Shown here piece by piece: positions 23,631-35,703 of a stretch of DNA of 64,000 bases; the first letter of the stretch is position 1; each line of letters opens with the position of its first letter. The position numbers and the translations under genes are program-made. The notes under the pieces were generated by a model. That model saw only the letters and a program-made list of their open reading frames with translations, did no database searches and was not told the origin of the DNA. The stretch lies in NCBI RefSeq assembly GCF_016906535.1, contig NC_057384.1, positions 682,001-746,000 on the forward strand, given 5' to 3'. The DNA is from Rhizoctonia solani. Its lineage: Eukaryota; Basidiomycota; Agaricomycetes; Cantharellales; Ceratobasidiaceae.

Positions 23631-26173
23631 TCATGCGACACCTTGCTTCGCCTTAAATAATAGCAATGGAGCTAGTCCCGAGAGATCACAAGCTTTGGAC
23701 AGAAAATCATGCTATTATACTAAGTCAGCGGAGAGACCATAGGCAAAAAAAAGAGTTAGATGTACCTGGAGTAATTCGTCTGCCGTTGCTCGACTCTTCA
23801 CGTCGACACATAGGCACACACTTAAGAAACTCTTGAGCTCTCGACTCAGCGTTTCCGGCTTCTTGAGTGTTGGCGTGCCGTTGGTCGCAATCAAGTAGAG
23901 TGCCTTCAAAGGCTCTTCATCAAGATATGGAGGCTCGTTTTCGATCATTTCGATCGCCATAATTCCCAATGACCAGATATCAACCTTGGGTCCGTACTCT
24001 TTCTGCTTCACGACTTCGGGTGCCATCCAGTATGGAGTGCCCACCATGGTTGCTCGTTTCGATTTTTGATCCGTGAGCTTCGCACAGAACCCAAAGTCAG
24101 CTATATGAGCTATGTCAAAACGATACCTGACAATCAACACGTGGATAGCTCACTGATCTTGACGTGCCCTGCCGCGTCGAGTAGCACATTGTCAGATTTG
24201 ATATCACGATGAATGATCTTCTGGGTGTGAAGGTGGCCGAGACCCCTACATGTCTGATGAACGCTTGGTAAATTCTGAATGGACAGTAAACTATAAACGC
24301 TTACCTCTAGGCAGATACTCGAAATCTGGTCTTCGGCCAGAGTATTATTTTCAATCACATCTGTCAAGGCACCTCCTTCCATGTATTCCATCACCACCCA
24401 GAGATCGGTGCGAAGCAAGTATGAATCCAAGAAATTGACAATGTTCGGGTGTCGAGACTCTTTCATTACCAAAATCTCGTTCACAATGAGCTCCTTCCTA
24501 GGCTGTTGAGTAAGATCCATCTGTTTGATTGCAACTTTCTGACCATCAGAGAGTTTCTTGGCCACAAATACATGACCCGATGCTCTGGTGTATAAATGAG
24601 GTGCTTTTCCCGGCAAGGCTGTAATTAGAAACCCACCCCTGGCCAACTTTCCGTATGGTGCTGTAGAGTGTCTTGGGGTCTTCTTTACTGACAACACTAC
24701 GCAGCTTGTCCATTATTTGTGCCTCGGTCATCGTGCTGATTCGCCTCTCAGCTGCAGTGGTGGTCGCCTTGGGTTTGTTGGTTCCCTCGAGTGCCGCTGC
24801 CGCCGCCGCAGTCCCTGTCAACTCTGGCTCATCCTTCTCAGCAGGGGCAGACGGTGGAGGGGGAGGTGGCCTAGCAGCCTTAAGTTGCTGTTTAGGTGGT
24901 TCTGATGGCAATCCGATTAATCAACCAAGTTAACTAAGCTGTTATTTCGTTAATGACGTACCCTGCTTCACCCGAGCCGGAGCAGGTACTTCTGATTGTG
25001 CATCAATTGAAAGATCCTGGACTGCAGAGTCTAATCCAGTTTGATCGGCTTGACCATCGGACTCCTGCCCCCGATATCGATCCTGAGACGAGGGTGCTGG
25101 TACGGGAGGCGTATTCGATGTCGCTGCTGCTTGCTGGTTCAGTTGCGGCGAGGATGTGGATGGTTTGATTTGTGGCCGGCGAACCTCGCTGGGGGTGCGA
25201 ACTGTGCTTTGGGATGGTCGAGGAGTGCCAGCAGGTGATCCACTGCCACTGGCTTGGTTGCGAACATGAGACGGGCCTGAAGTGGGTGCCACGGCGCCAG
25301 CCAGCCCGGTTCCAGCCTGGAAACGGGGAGGCCCACTTGATGGCCCGTCGCCCCCCACGCTAGGACCCATTCTGGGTGCTGGGATCCCCGACATTTCTTC
25401 ATCTTCCCGCTTCTGACGGTCCGTATAGAATTCGAGGACTTCCAAGACAGCCTGTGGATTCTTCGCGTAATCCTCACGAGTGATGGCCGAGGACGTAAGG
25501 AGTTTTGTCCATTGATCAGGAAGCCCCTTCAAGTCGGAGTGAATTCACATCCAAGATACACGATCAAGACGGTGCATACCGTGAACGCCCCGCTAACAGG
25601 GTCAAACCCAACGTGAATTTTGTGCACAAAGTTTGTGGGGTTGCTAACGCCCATAAGAGGTGATCGGTTATAAATTTCGTCCTGAAAAAAATGAGAGATA
25701 CAGCAAAAAGCTTATCTATAATATCCTACCTGCCAACTGTACAGCTCCGAGTCGCTCTTCAAACTAAGCCACAATTTCTTGTCTTTCGTCGCGATGAAGA
25801 GACAATATCGCTTCATATCAGTGCGTTCAATGTTCGCAATATCCCGAAGCCATATTAAAGTGGAGCTGGACGAAGACTAAAAATCGCCATGAGACAAGCG
25901 CAAGACGTAGAAAATCGGGTTACACACCTCGTTCTTGTGGAAACTCAACGTTTGCTCCTTCAGAACCATCCATTTCCGTGTCCAGATCCAGCTGGTCAAC
26001 CCTTCCTCTTTTACGCTAACCTCTCCGCTCTTCACAATGTTATTGCTCGACAAACTCGAGCCGTTACCTACAGGAGCCGCTCCAACGCCGCCATACGAGT
26101 TATTGATGGGTATAGGAGGGGCGTTTCGAGAGGCCGCTAACGGATATTTATTATGTGTACCGTCAAAGCTCAT
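23631..26173 (-). CDS. CLA4: p21-activated kinase, Cla4 type (PH-CRIB-kinase)
   Basis: A Cdc42/Rac effector Ser/Thr kinase controlling polarity, septation and morphogenesis. Domains in order: an N-terminal PH domain (from about residue 40; [21 protein letters not shown], then [20 protein letters not shown]), and a CRIB motif [19 protein letters not shown] at 25590-25650. Then comes a long Pro/Ser/Gln-rich linker (24950-25450) with a poly-Pro run near 24860. The kinase domain has [38 protein letters not shown] and [12 protein letters not shown] final short exon at 23631-23711 reads [17 protein letters not shown] and ends at TGA 23631-23633; without that splice the frame would end in unrelated residues. 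The PH domain separates Cla4 types from Ste20 types. About ten exons. Confidence 0.92.
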
Positions 26174-27535
26174 GATCGACCACGTTATTATCTGGGTGTC
26201 GGGGCGTGCTCAAGGGTGTCGTCGCGGTTAATCGTGTTCGCCCGCACTATCGAAGTGGAGGTCGGGACAAGACCCTGACAGCGACGACTGATGCATTACC
26301 TAATTCATAACCAATTATAGCCAAACAAAAGACAGGATTCATCCCCCTCATCCCATTCTCGGACAAGGATACATTGTTATCACTGACTCACTATTTTGAG
26401 AACTTCATTGAAGCTTAGCTAAGATATGAGTAAGTAAACTTAATTTGAGTTGCTATCTCTGGCTAAGTATCCGAGGCACTGCGTGGCTCGGAATAAAAGC
26501 ACACGAATAGTCGAATGACGCCCCAGTTCAAAAGCGGATGACTTCGTATAATATTCATATCCCGAAGCGGGATAAATAACGTATAGAAAACCACCGATAC
26601 AATATCGGATAGTTCCGGCCCAAATAGACTACGCACGGGTAACTTTTGAGGATTCCCCTATATTAGCTATGCGTGGTGCTAGAAAGTCCAACAACTCCAT
26701 TGCTTGCTCTCTTTGAGCTGCTTCAGGAGGCAATCAACCATTATGATCCAACAGCTTCTAAAATCAAGTCGTTAACCGATCATACCAAACCCCCTCGTTC
26801 TTGGGAGGCCCACGCCTCCGGACTCATTACTCATTTCCACACACCCCAACTATAAAGGAGTGATCTTCGTACCAGCTTTATTCTATACCATAGAAAGGTC
26901 ATTCAACCCGATAGACACCGAATTGATCCGACCAATGAGCTCACAAAAAACTGGGATTCGTCGCATTGGCTTCGCCGACACTTCGAGTTGAGTGATGACA
27001 CGCGCATACATCCTTCGAGTAGTTAGTCAAATACCTCGCGATATATCAATCAGAGCAACGACGGGGATTCGCCCACTGTAAATGCTATTTATGGCTGAAT
27101 CCGTGATCTGCGAGCCAATCGTGACCCAGCACGCCGAAAGGCATGAATACTAGGCTAACCCAACGCGGCGTAAAGTTCTATTACTACGTCTCGTGTCATG
27201 CCCGTGAAGAAGCTACCAGTATAGCCAGACCGCTTATAGGGTATTTGCGTCACTAAAAAATCAAGAGATTATCCGGATACTCCAGGAGATCGATAGGACA
27301 AGGTTATATCAAGAACAATTGATGGAACAGGGAAGAGTATCAGTGTCAATTACTACAGTGCGATAGGATATTACTCTGCCTACTCTGGATGGAGTTACGT
27401 GGTCCTACAAACGTCACTCAGGATCGTCACTTTGCCTCTTTGCTATAAGTCACGTGATATTTACGCATATTTACACATAACCGCCTTGGCTCTGTTCACG
27501 CTCTCAATATTCCATATTAACTAAACCTAAGCCTA
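26174..27535. other. Intergenic region between divergent PAK and MOB genes
   Basis: 1.36 kb with no supported gene. It is AT-rich with several short palindromes, and presumably carries the 5' regions of both flanking genes. Confidence 0.5.
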
Positions 27536-29068
27536 ATGACAGGAGGAAAAGTGCAACGACTTCGTCGAGGAGCTTCATTAGAGGTAATTGTTAAAAATCA
27601 CGTAAAAGGCAAATATTTGCTGAAATGATGCAGCATGTGTATACCCCAGCAGACCTGCACTTTGGACACATTGACTCGGCTTTTCAATCTCAAGAATACA
27701 TAGCTCAATTAATTCGCCAAGACCCGCACGACGTGCAGAAAATTGTGACTCCGCCAAAATCTGATGACGAGAAAAGTTCAGTGGATGATGGGTGCTGGTT
27801 GTACGAACAGCTTAGGTTCGTTGCCAGCAGAGCTGATACGTGTCCATGTACTCACAATGCCCGAACCAGACGCTTAGCACAAGATCTAACATATCCGCTT
27901 ATTACCAACTTACAGCTAGAATGCAACCGAGACACTTGCCCCGAAATGAAAGCGGGCGAATGGCTTTACCTTTGCGTGGCACATGGTAATGCTGCTGGGG
28001 GACACATCCAGGCACGTATACTTCTGTGTGATCTCATGCCCATGAATCGTACTGACGTTTCACGCAGTGTTGCGCGATCGATTATATCGTACATACATTG
28101 GACAGTGCAACAGCACTTCTCAATTCGACACGCGTCTTCCCCTCTAGGTGGGCAAAATATAACTATCCATTCCTCCGTCACCCCAGATTGACGGCCGCTT
28201 TAGACTTTCAGTACCCCAATCGTCATACCGTCATTTTTCGTCCCTAGCTCGCCGTCTATCTCGAATATTTGCCCATGCGTATTATCACCATCGTGAGCTC
28301 TTCTCGCAAGCAGAAGCCGAATCATCGCTCTACGCACGCTTTCTTGCTCTTTCACAGCAACACGAATTGGTTCCTCCCGAACTGCTGGTGATTCCCTCTG
28401 AGAGCTTTGAGCTTAACTCGTCAAACGATCGTTCACGCCATACCGTTGATGACCACCGTGACCCTGGATCTCCTCAAAGTGCTATAGAATCAGGCCAAGA
28501 AGGGACGTACTTACCCAATGAGAACGAACGGAACATGGCACGACGGCTTTTCGAGGAATGGACTGGAAACAGGGGCACGGATGAGACTAATGAGGTCGAA
28601 TCAGAAGAGCAGATTTCTGACGAGAACGTCACAGAAGAATATCCCATCGAGGACCAATCTGCTGTTCCGGACACAGACGAGCACGAGGGTGTACCGAAAG
28701 CTCACCAGGAACCTAAGGAGCTCCCTAGCGAGCCCATTGCCCCTGGAGACTCCCATGGTCCGCATGACGAAGCACCAGAGCCCCCAGTTCAAGCTACCTC
28801 TGTTGTCACTCAGGAAGCTGAGTCTTCACCGAAAACCGATGGCGAGAAGACCGAAATCCAGGTGCCAGACAGAGAAGAGGACAATGACACAACAAGTCCT
28901 CCGTCCATTACTGTGCCAACTTCGGTTGATCCTCGCCCTCAAAGCCCAGTGAAGGAATCTGAAGCAAATGATGCTGAAATTCCTAGAGGTACTAAATCAG
29001 AAACGGACTCCGAGACACCAGAAGAGGGAGGAGAGCAATCCAAGGATAAGGATACTGCTGAGAATTAG
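27536..29068 (+). CDS. Mob1/phocein family protein (MOB4 type)
   Basis: MOB proteins are kinase adaptors; phocein/Mob4 belongs to STRIPAK-type phosphatase complexes. Start MTGGKVQRLRRGASLE at 27536-27583, then a 50-nt intron; exon 2 from 27634 reads HVYTPADLHFGHIDSAF and LIRQDPHDVQKIVTPP. A further intron, donor GTTCGT and acceptor CCAG at ~27868, removes a spurious insert and joins EQLR to RLAQDLTYPLI. The zinc-binding core is ECNRDTCPEMKAGEWLYLCV with AHG; after the next intron CCAIDYIVHTLDSATALLNS follows, and later RRLSRIFAHAYYHHRELF. That intron (about 28012-28067) starts with GC rather than GT. The C-terminal ~200 residues (28420-29068) are strongly acidic, rich in Glu, Asp, Pro and Ser, and not part of the MOB fold. 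The unspliced frames hide most of this homology. Confidence 0.88.
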
Positions 29069-29388
29069 ACTTGCACCTACTGTAGACTGCAGTCAGCCGA
29101 CGCGGCCAAGCCAGTCGTGCGCGCGAAAACAATTATCAACTCTTATCAGGATGCAAAATGTATATGTGTACAAGTATTCGAGATGTTTCAGTAGCACTGT
29201 ACTTGTGGTCGATATATTACTATTGTATCTTGCCTCTCCAACAATGATCGGTCTATTTTTATGCCACACATATGCCGCCACATGACAGCTGACCATACTT
29301 CCCATATTAAGCGCCCTCACGCGACTTGTGCCGAACCCTGATGAGCAAGGTGCCCCAAGCAACAATAACTGACTTTTAATTTTATAGA

Positions 29389-31864
29389 ATGTTCGCGGAT
29401 GATCCTAATATGCCTGAAACCCCTGTAGAGGAGGAAGAGTTGTATTCGTGAGTAAGAGGCATACTGAGTAGGGGATGGACGTTGACAGGGTCAAGTCGCG
29501 TAGAGCATGGGCTCTTACAATCCTATGCATACTCCTCATTCTCTCGTTATGGACATCATACTATGTTCAAATCAAACGTATCAAGACTGTTCACGAAACC
29601 GTTTTGTCCATATTTGCTGGGATGGTGGTCGGCTTGATCATCCGACTCTCACCAGGTCATCTCATTCGCGAAATGCTGGTTAGCCATCACCTTGAGAATA
29701 ATCACACGCATCACTAAAAATGTGGACTTTAGACGTTTAAGCATACACTATTCTTTAACTTACTACTCCCTCCGATTATCTTGAACTCTGGATACGAGCT
29801 CAAGCAGGTGGGCATTTATCACACGAGAGGGTGAGCGGCCACTCATGTATGGGCGTCTAGGACAACTTTTTTCGCAATTTCGGGACTATATTAACTTTCG
29901 CATTCGTTGGGACCTTTATATCTGCTGTTGGACTCGGAGTATTGGTCTACATCTACTCTTTCCTAGGACTTGAGGGTCTTCAGCTTAGTTTACTCGAATG
30001 CCTGATATTTGGCTCAACACTATCAGCCACAGATCCTGTCACGATTTTGGCTATTTTTAACCAGCACAAGGTCGACCCAAAGCTGTACACGGTCATTTTC
30101 GGAGAGAGCATCCTCAACGATGCAGTCAGTATCGTTATGTACGAGTAAGTGCTACTCAGTGTTTATCATTTGTTGGCAGACTAATGGCCCACAGGACGTT
30201 ATCCCAATTCCATGGCACTGATATATACATGTCTTCATTCTTCCGGGGTGTAGGCATATTTTTGCTCTCTTTCTCAGTTAGTATGGCACTGGGTGTAGTA
30301 TTTGGCCTGGGTAAGTAAACTGTGGCCTGGGCGGTATTATTGAGTTCACGACTGGTCGCCAGGATGCTCATTGATGCTCAAACACTCATCTCTGACCCTG
30401 TATCCTGGAATCGAAAGTTGTCTTGTTGCTCTGATAGCTTATACGAGCTATTTCTTTTCAAACGGGCTGCATATGAGTGGTGAGAATTAAACACTTGAAC
30501 TAATTCACTCATGCTTATTCGAAATAGGTATCGTGTCCCTATTATTTTGCGGGATTACCCTCAAGCACTATGCGTACCATACCATGTCTCGCCGAACTCA
30601 ACGAACAACCAAGTACATGTTCTCAGTTTTGGCCCAGCTTTCAGAGAACTTTATATTCATCTATCTCGGGCTGAATTTGTTTACACAAGACGTACAAGTG
30701 TTCAAGCCTATCTTTATTCTGGTCGCAACGGCAAGTATATTCACGCATCCGAGCTTCAGTCAGGCTGACTAGTGTTAAGATCTCGGTCATTTCAACTCGA
30801 TATGCGGCCGTGTTTCCGTTGTCCGAGTTGATTAACCTTGTACATCGCGCACGGGGCCAACGACAGGACGAGCTGCCGCATTCATACCAAATGATGCTAT
30901 TCTGGGCCGGCTTGCGCGGGGCCGTAGGTGTGGCGCTCGCTGCTGGGTTCAAAGGAGAAAATGCGAATGCACTGAGGACATCAGTATTGGTGGTTGTCGT
31001 GCTGACTGGTATGTACTTGGATCGCTTCTACTAAAATCAAGTGCTCAGCGAGTACATGCAGTCATTCTGTTCGGAGGCACTACGGCACGTATGCTCGAGG
31101 TACTAGGCATCCGTACCGGAGTGGAAGATGATGATGCAGACAGCGACGACGAGCCACTGAACGATTACGATATCGGCTGGGGACAACCCTATAAAGGCAG
31201 ATGGAAACGACGCGGGCCGAGAGGAGAAGAGTATTCCGTAAGTATCACTTCGCGAATACACATGATTTGCTCATCCACAGCAAAGGACCTCTGGAACTCG
31301 GGTCCCGATGTTCAACTTGGACGGTACAACCAATCCCAAGGGCCGGCCCAAGCATCCAGTTCCATCCCACCAGCCGCGGGCCCATCGACGCGTTCATCCG
31401 AATCGTCCGATACAGAAGAATTTGGCGCGTTTAGGCCGGCTTCAGCACCGCCCACCGGAGCGGGATCGTTTAGCCTGACTGGGGGTGTGCCCGTACAAGT
31501 CCCGACATTTGAATCGCTTGACCAACGATACCTGCTTCCACTCTTTTCCAACCCCGTCGCGAGCCGGAACTTCCATGCGCGTAAAGCGGCCTATCGGCGT
31601 AGTATGCTCAATCTTTCGAGCACGGCGGGTGGTGAGCGTGATATTGGGGATGGGGACGAGGACGAAGGGACTGGTGGTCGGGGTACACCCGAACCTGTTA
31701 GAGATTTGCGCGGAGCGGGAGGAGCGGGAAGATTGAGTGTTCCGAGCACACCTGGAGCGAATAGTCCCCGGTTCGGGGCAACACGCCAGTTGGGGGGATC
31801 TTCTTCTCCCGGAATGGGAGAGGCGAGCGAGGATGCCCGACGGCGACGTGACTCGAGCATGTAA
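29389..31864 (+). CDS. Sodium/hydrogen exchanger, NHX/NHE type
   Basis: An endosomal or vacuolar-type cation/proton antiporter (CPA1 family). The N-terminus MFADDPNMPETPVEEEELYS is followed by membrane helices ALTILCILLILSLWTSYYV and ETVLSIFAGMVVGLIIRLSP. Then comes TLFFNLLLPPIILNSGYELK, the amiloride-site region. ATDPVTILAIF and FGESILNDAVSIVMYE supply the essential Asp pair region. Later LFWAGLRGAVGVALAAGF carries the conserved Arg-Gly segment. The cytoplasmic tail (31090-31864) is acidic at first (DDDADSDDEPLNDYDIGWGQ), then Gly/Ser/Pro-rich, ending DSSM. About eleven short introns. A 5' UTR intron is possible, since an AG acceptor lies just before the ATG. Same strand as the MOB gene, 320 bp downstream. 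Confidence 0.92.
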
Positions 31865-33220
31865 TAATATCAAAAAACTGTACTGGCTTTTCGTGTTCGA
31901 ATCATAGAACGTCTGATGATCCACGATCTGACTTTGTGTGTGTATTGCCGAATATAGAATGTATGGATTTACATTCCTCATACTGGGAACTATACCTTTC
32001 GCGTCAAGTGAGCCCGATATGTGGTTAGAAATCGCGAGGGCGTTCACTTTAGACCCCGGATATATTGTATGGGGTACGGGGATCATGTGTTGCCTCCACA
32101 CGGCCCGATATGTTTGTCTAGTGTGGCCACTCCCTAGCGCGGTTCCGAAAGTCTGTTTCCGGCGGGAAGGGCGAACCCACGGGTCGTCATGCCCGATCTT
32201 GCACCGGCACCGAGGTCTCGACCCGCGGGTAAATATAAAAATCTGAGCTTGTTGCGCGTAAATTCCCAAGTTGAGAAGGACGCGACTTTTGAGCCTATCT
32301 AGAGATGTGCATTCGCGATACGGCCGCAAGATGAACCGGGCGGTGTCAGAAGTGTCTATGGACCCAATAGCTTACTAACGTCGTGTGCCCCCGATTACAT
32401 CTAGGGAGAGGGAGTATGATCGGGCCACACGCGCATGTATGGCGGATAGCGGGAGACGTCTAGATTATATATACGCCAAGGCAAGGTACCAAACACTGTG
32501 TTCCAAGAACCCCACGGCAGACTCGGATGCTCAAGGATTCGACACCAAAAGTACATTTCCACAAAGATGGATGATACAGAGTGTGATGTTTTGTTATGAT
32601 CTACATATTGGCGGGGCGGCATATTGCGAGAAGAAATACATGGTCGAGGGGGGGTAACGCGCGCTTCTAAAGCGGGAAAGGAAACACAACAAGTGCCGAA
32701 CGATGTGTACAGGATTGGCAAATGAGTAAAATAAGCGATTTGTGATGGAAGCAAGCAGAAAGAGCTCAAACGGGTGGGCCTGCGGGACAAGAGACGGGAT
32801 GTCACCCGACAGCATATGTCCCGAAATTGGGTTTGAGGGGAGAGAGGGTTATCATGATATCGGAAATGAGAAACCACGGCGATCATAAATAAATAGAACC
32901 GGCTTGGAGGAGGGCTGGGAGGCTCAGTGTGGGATATCAAGAAACACAGACAACAAAAGATAAATCCGAAGAAGAGAAAAGGGGGACTGATCCTTGCGTT
33001 TATACATGTGGATGATTGGTATAAAAATGTGTGGAGAATGTCCCGATGCCTACTGAAGCAGGAAATAGAAAGAAGAGAATGCCACTGGGGGGGGGGAGGG
33101 GAGAAGGGGGGTCAGCAAGGATGTATGCGTGATGCCGGACTAACGCCACTTGGCTTGGGTGTACGTGTGGGGGACGATGGGTAGTACGCGTGAAGAAGAG
33201 AGCAGAACTTACAAGGAAAA
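31865..33220. other. Convergent intergenic region
   Basis: About 1.35 kb between the 3' ends of the exchanger (+) and the F-box gene (-). It holds a 10-G run at 33087-33096 followed by further G tracts. The 179-codon minus-strand frame at 32401-32940 has no protein-like pattern and is not called. Confidence 0.5.
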
Positions 33221-35458
33221 CTAGTACCGCCTCGTGACACTGAACACACCCTCGTAGCCGCTCAACAGCTCCGATGTAAACGTATCTCGCCATCGTCCGA
33301 CCCAATTCCCACCTGACACGACATAACCCTTGTACAACCAGCGACCGCGGCCTTGGGTATTGGGACCATCCTGGAAGATGAAAATAAGGGCGAGGAAGAA
33401 GAGGAAGAAGAATATGGGTGACGTACATAATCTTTAATGAGGATTATCATCCCGTCCCAAGCCCTGATTCTTCCTCGCAATTTGAAGGAACCCCAAGAGG
33501 AGTGGCCTTCGCCTGTAATGAGCGTGTCGAGGATTTGCTCCTCGAATTCGTCATCTCCGTCTCCCAATGTTGGGGGTGCGGGCTGTCCCCAGTCGGAGGA
33601 CAAGTCCATATCGATCAAGGGCGGAGTAGGGGACAGGACCTCGGCGGTCGGAATGTGTGTGGGCGGGAGGTCAGTGGGGCCGTCGAGGGTTGTATAGTAG
33701 TAAGATTTGAAGCCTGATGGGAGGGTTTCGTCTGGAATCTGGACCTCAAGACGGCGAGTCTCGAATTCTGAAGGCTGAATTGAAGGACGGGGATCTGAAC
33801 GGCTGATCAAAGTTAATGGATGAGCGTGTTACTTACTTCACCGTGATGGACAAACTCGGCGTCTCGAGGGATGTATGCATCGAGTGCAGCGCCGACGGGA
33901 AGGGGCTCGCCTGTGATCAAGTCTGAATCGCGACCGAGGGGGATGCGACGACGTTTCTGGACAAGGTGGTGTTCGTGAATGCGCCAGACGTGGGGTTGCT
34001 GAGCGATGGGGCCGTTTGTGACTGCGCCTAGGACACCGGCGAGCATGTCTCGGAAGGCATCAAAGGTAAGGAACTGGTTGACCGGAGTCCGTAGACCGTG
34101 AGGTGAGTGGGTAAAGCGGGCCACGGTAATCCCGACCATGCTACTCACCACAAAACGGCCCTCCCAATGACCGGCGAGGTCCCCGGGCCTAAAAGTAGGC
34201 AGTGACCTGAACGCGGGAGACGCAAATGGGTTTCCACACTGGACGATGCGACGCCACTCGGAATCGTAGGCTGCACTGCCCTTGCGATTCACACGGCCGT
34301 CGAACTCGGGACTTCCGGGGCCGTAGAAGGCAGGATATCGGGTGCGTGGATAGATGGTGAGGCCTGCGTGATCGGGTCTGATGGTCGAGGGGAAGCGGCC
34401 GGGGGGCGGAGGGGGGATGGGAGGAGACGGGTGGTCGCGTGCGGGGATGGGGCCATTGCGCTCGAGACGGACCATGAAGGCCATGATGGCAGCGACCGAG
34501 GCACGGGGAGGGGCAAGATAGATACGACGGCCCATGTGCATCACGATCTCCGTACGGTTACGCAGATCGAGATCGGCAAGAAAATGGTGGTGCGTGCCTA
34601 GAACAGGATCTTCCCCAAGGTCGGGCTCGTCTGGGCTGGGCAGATTCCAGTGTGTATATGGCGCACACAGTGTGTCGTACTGGACCACAATCGACCGTGG
34701 TCAGCCAGTGCCAAATGAAATCACACACACTCACCTTGTGCGATGCCAGTGCCCAGGGACGGAGTATGGTATGCATCTGCGCAGTCTCGGGCTGGGTCTC
34801 GGCCACGACTGTATCTGGGGAACGTGTGAGCGGGCGACAAGAAAAAAGGAGAGGAATGGGGGGAAATGGGAGAAAATGGAAAATAAATATAAATATACAC
34901 ACAGACTTCGGTCAAAAACCACATGAGCCAGAGACCAATCGCCCGAGAGGTGGATTCGTGCATGTAGCCCGGCCTGGGGGAGGGCATGAGCTTGTCGCGG
35001 ATGAGGGTGCGTACGTAGCCGGTGACGCGGGCCCAGTGGAGCTGCTGGTAGTTGCGTCCGTCTGATTCGAGGAACATGAGGTAGATCATCCACTGATCCT
35101 CCCGTTCATGTTCCTCGGAGCACACACTCAGCTTGCCCGCACCCGACACTCCACGGATCCGCTTCAGTCCGATCCACCGTCGCCGCAGCTCGTGTGCGAA
35201 TGACAAAGCAGTCAGCGGCTGTCCGGCCTCTTGGAATCGTCGAGTCGGTGCACGAGAGTCGAATTTGACGTCAAAGATGCGTGCATGGAGCCCCGGGTTC
35301 TGCTCGACCTTGAGTGCACTATTCGTCCGACGCGACACAGCCAGCATCGCAGCCAGCTCAGTCGGTGGTCCGACCACTGTCCCCCCGCATGCCCAGACAA
35401 CAATATCCTGGATCACCTCGGGCGGCAGTGCCGTGAAATTAGCTTGCCGGTCGCTCAT
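33221..35458 (-). CDS. F-box domain protein
   Basis: Probably a substrate receptor of an SCF ubiquitin ligase. The N-terminus MSDRQANFTALPPEVIQDIV fits an F-box (LPPEVIQDIV), followed by LAAMLAVSRRTNSAL. The middle contains QWMIYLMFLESDGRNYQQLH and TLIRDKLMPSPRPGYMHEST. After introns near 34910-34820 and 34740-34690 comes the exon with VQYDTLCAPYTHWNLPSP, followed by GDLAGHWEGRFVVSSM and AFRDMLAGVLGAV. The C-terminal exons have LPSGFKSYYYTTLDGP and WVGRWRDTFTSELLSGYEG, then GVFSVTRRY before TAG at 33221-33223. The region after the F-box (~560 residues) is not a repeat type I recognise (no WD40 or LRR), so the substrate is unknown. The start chosen is the ATG at 35458; the frame extends upstream only through a non-ATG start. 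Confidence 0.75.
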
Positions 35459-35703
35459 TCTGCGACCGTTCTGCCTCTCTCGAGCTCGCTCTTTATATAT
35501 TCCTGCTCGTCTATCGATCACATCATTTCCCCCACGCGTTCCCTGATATACCCGAACAAACGGTTATTTCATAAACACACGGCCATCTGCCTTTCTCTAT
35601 TCAGTATCCCGCTTTTCAGCTTCTCAGCCCCCTTCCATTTCCATTTCCGCTTCCGCTTCCTCCTCGTGGCTCTTAGACGTACGGAGGTCCGAGTGCTATT
35701 ACA

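Noticed and set aside
31442..32329. 295-codon minus-strand open frame
   Set aside because: Lies antisense to the exchanger tail and its 3' flank; composition is random-like and no motif is present.
32401..32940. 179-codon minus-strand open frame in the convergent intergenic region
   Set aside because: No motif, no ATG-intron-exon logic, Pro/Ser/Arg composition typical of chance frames.
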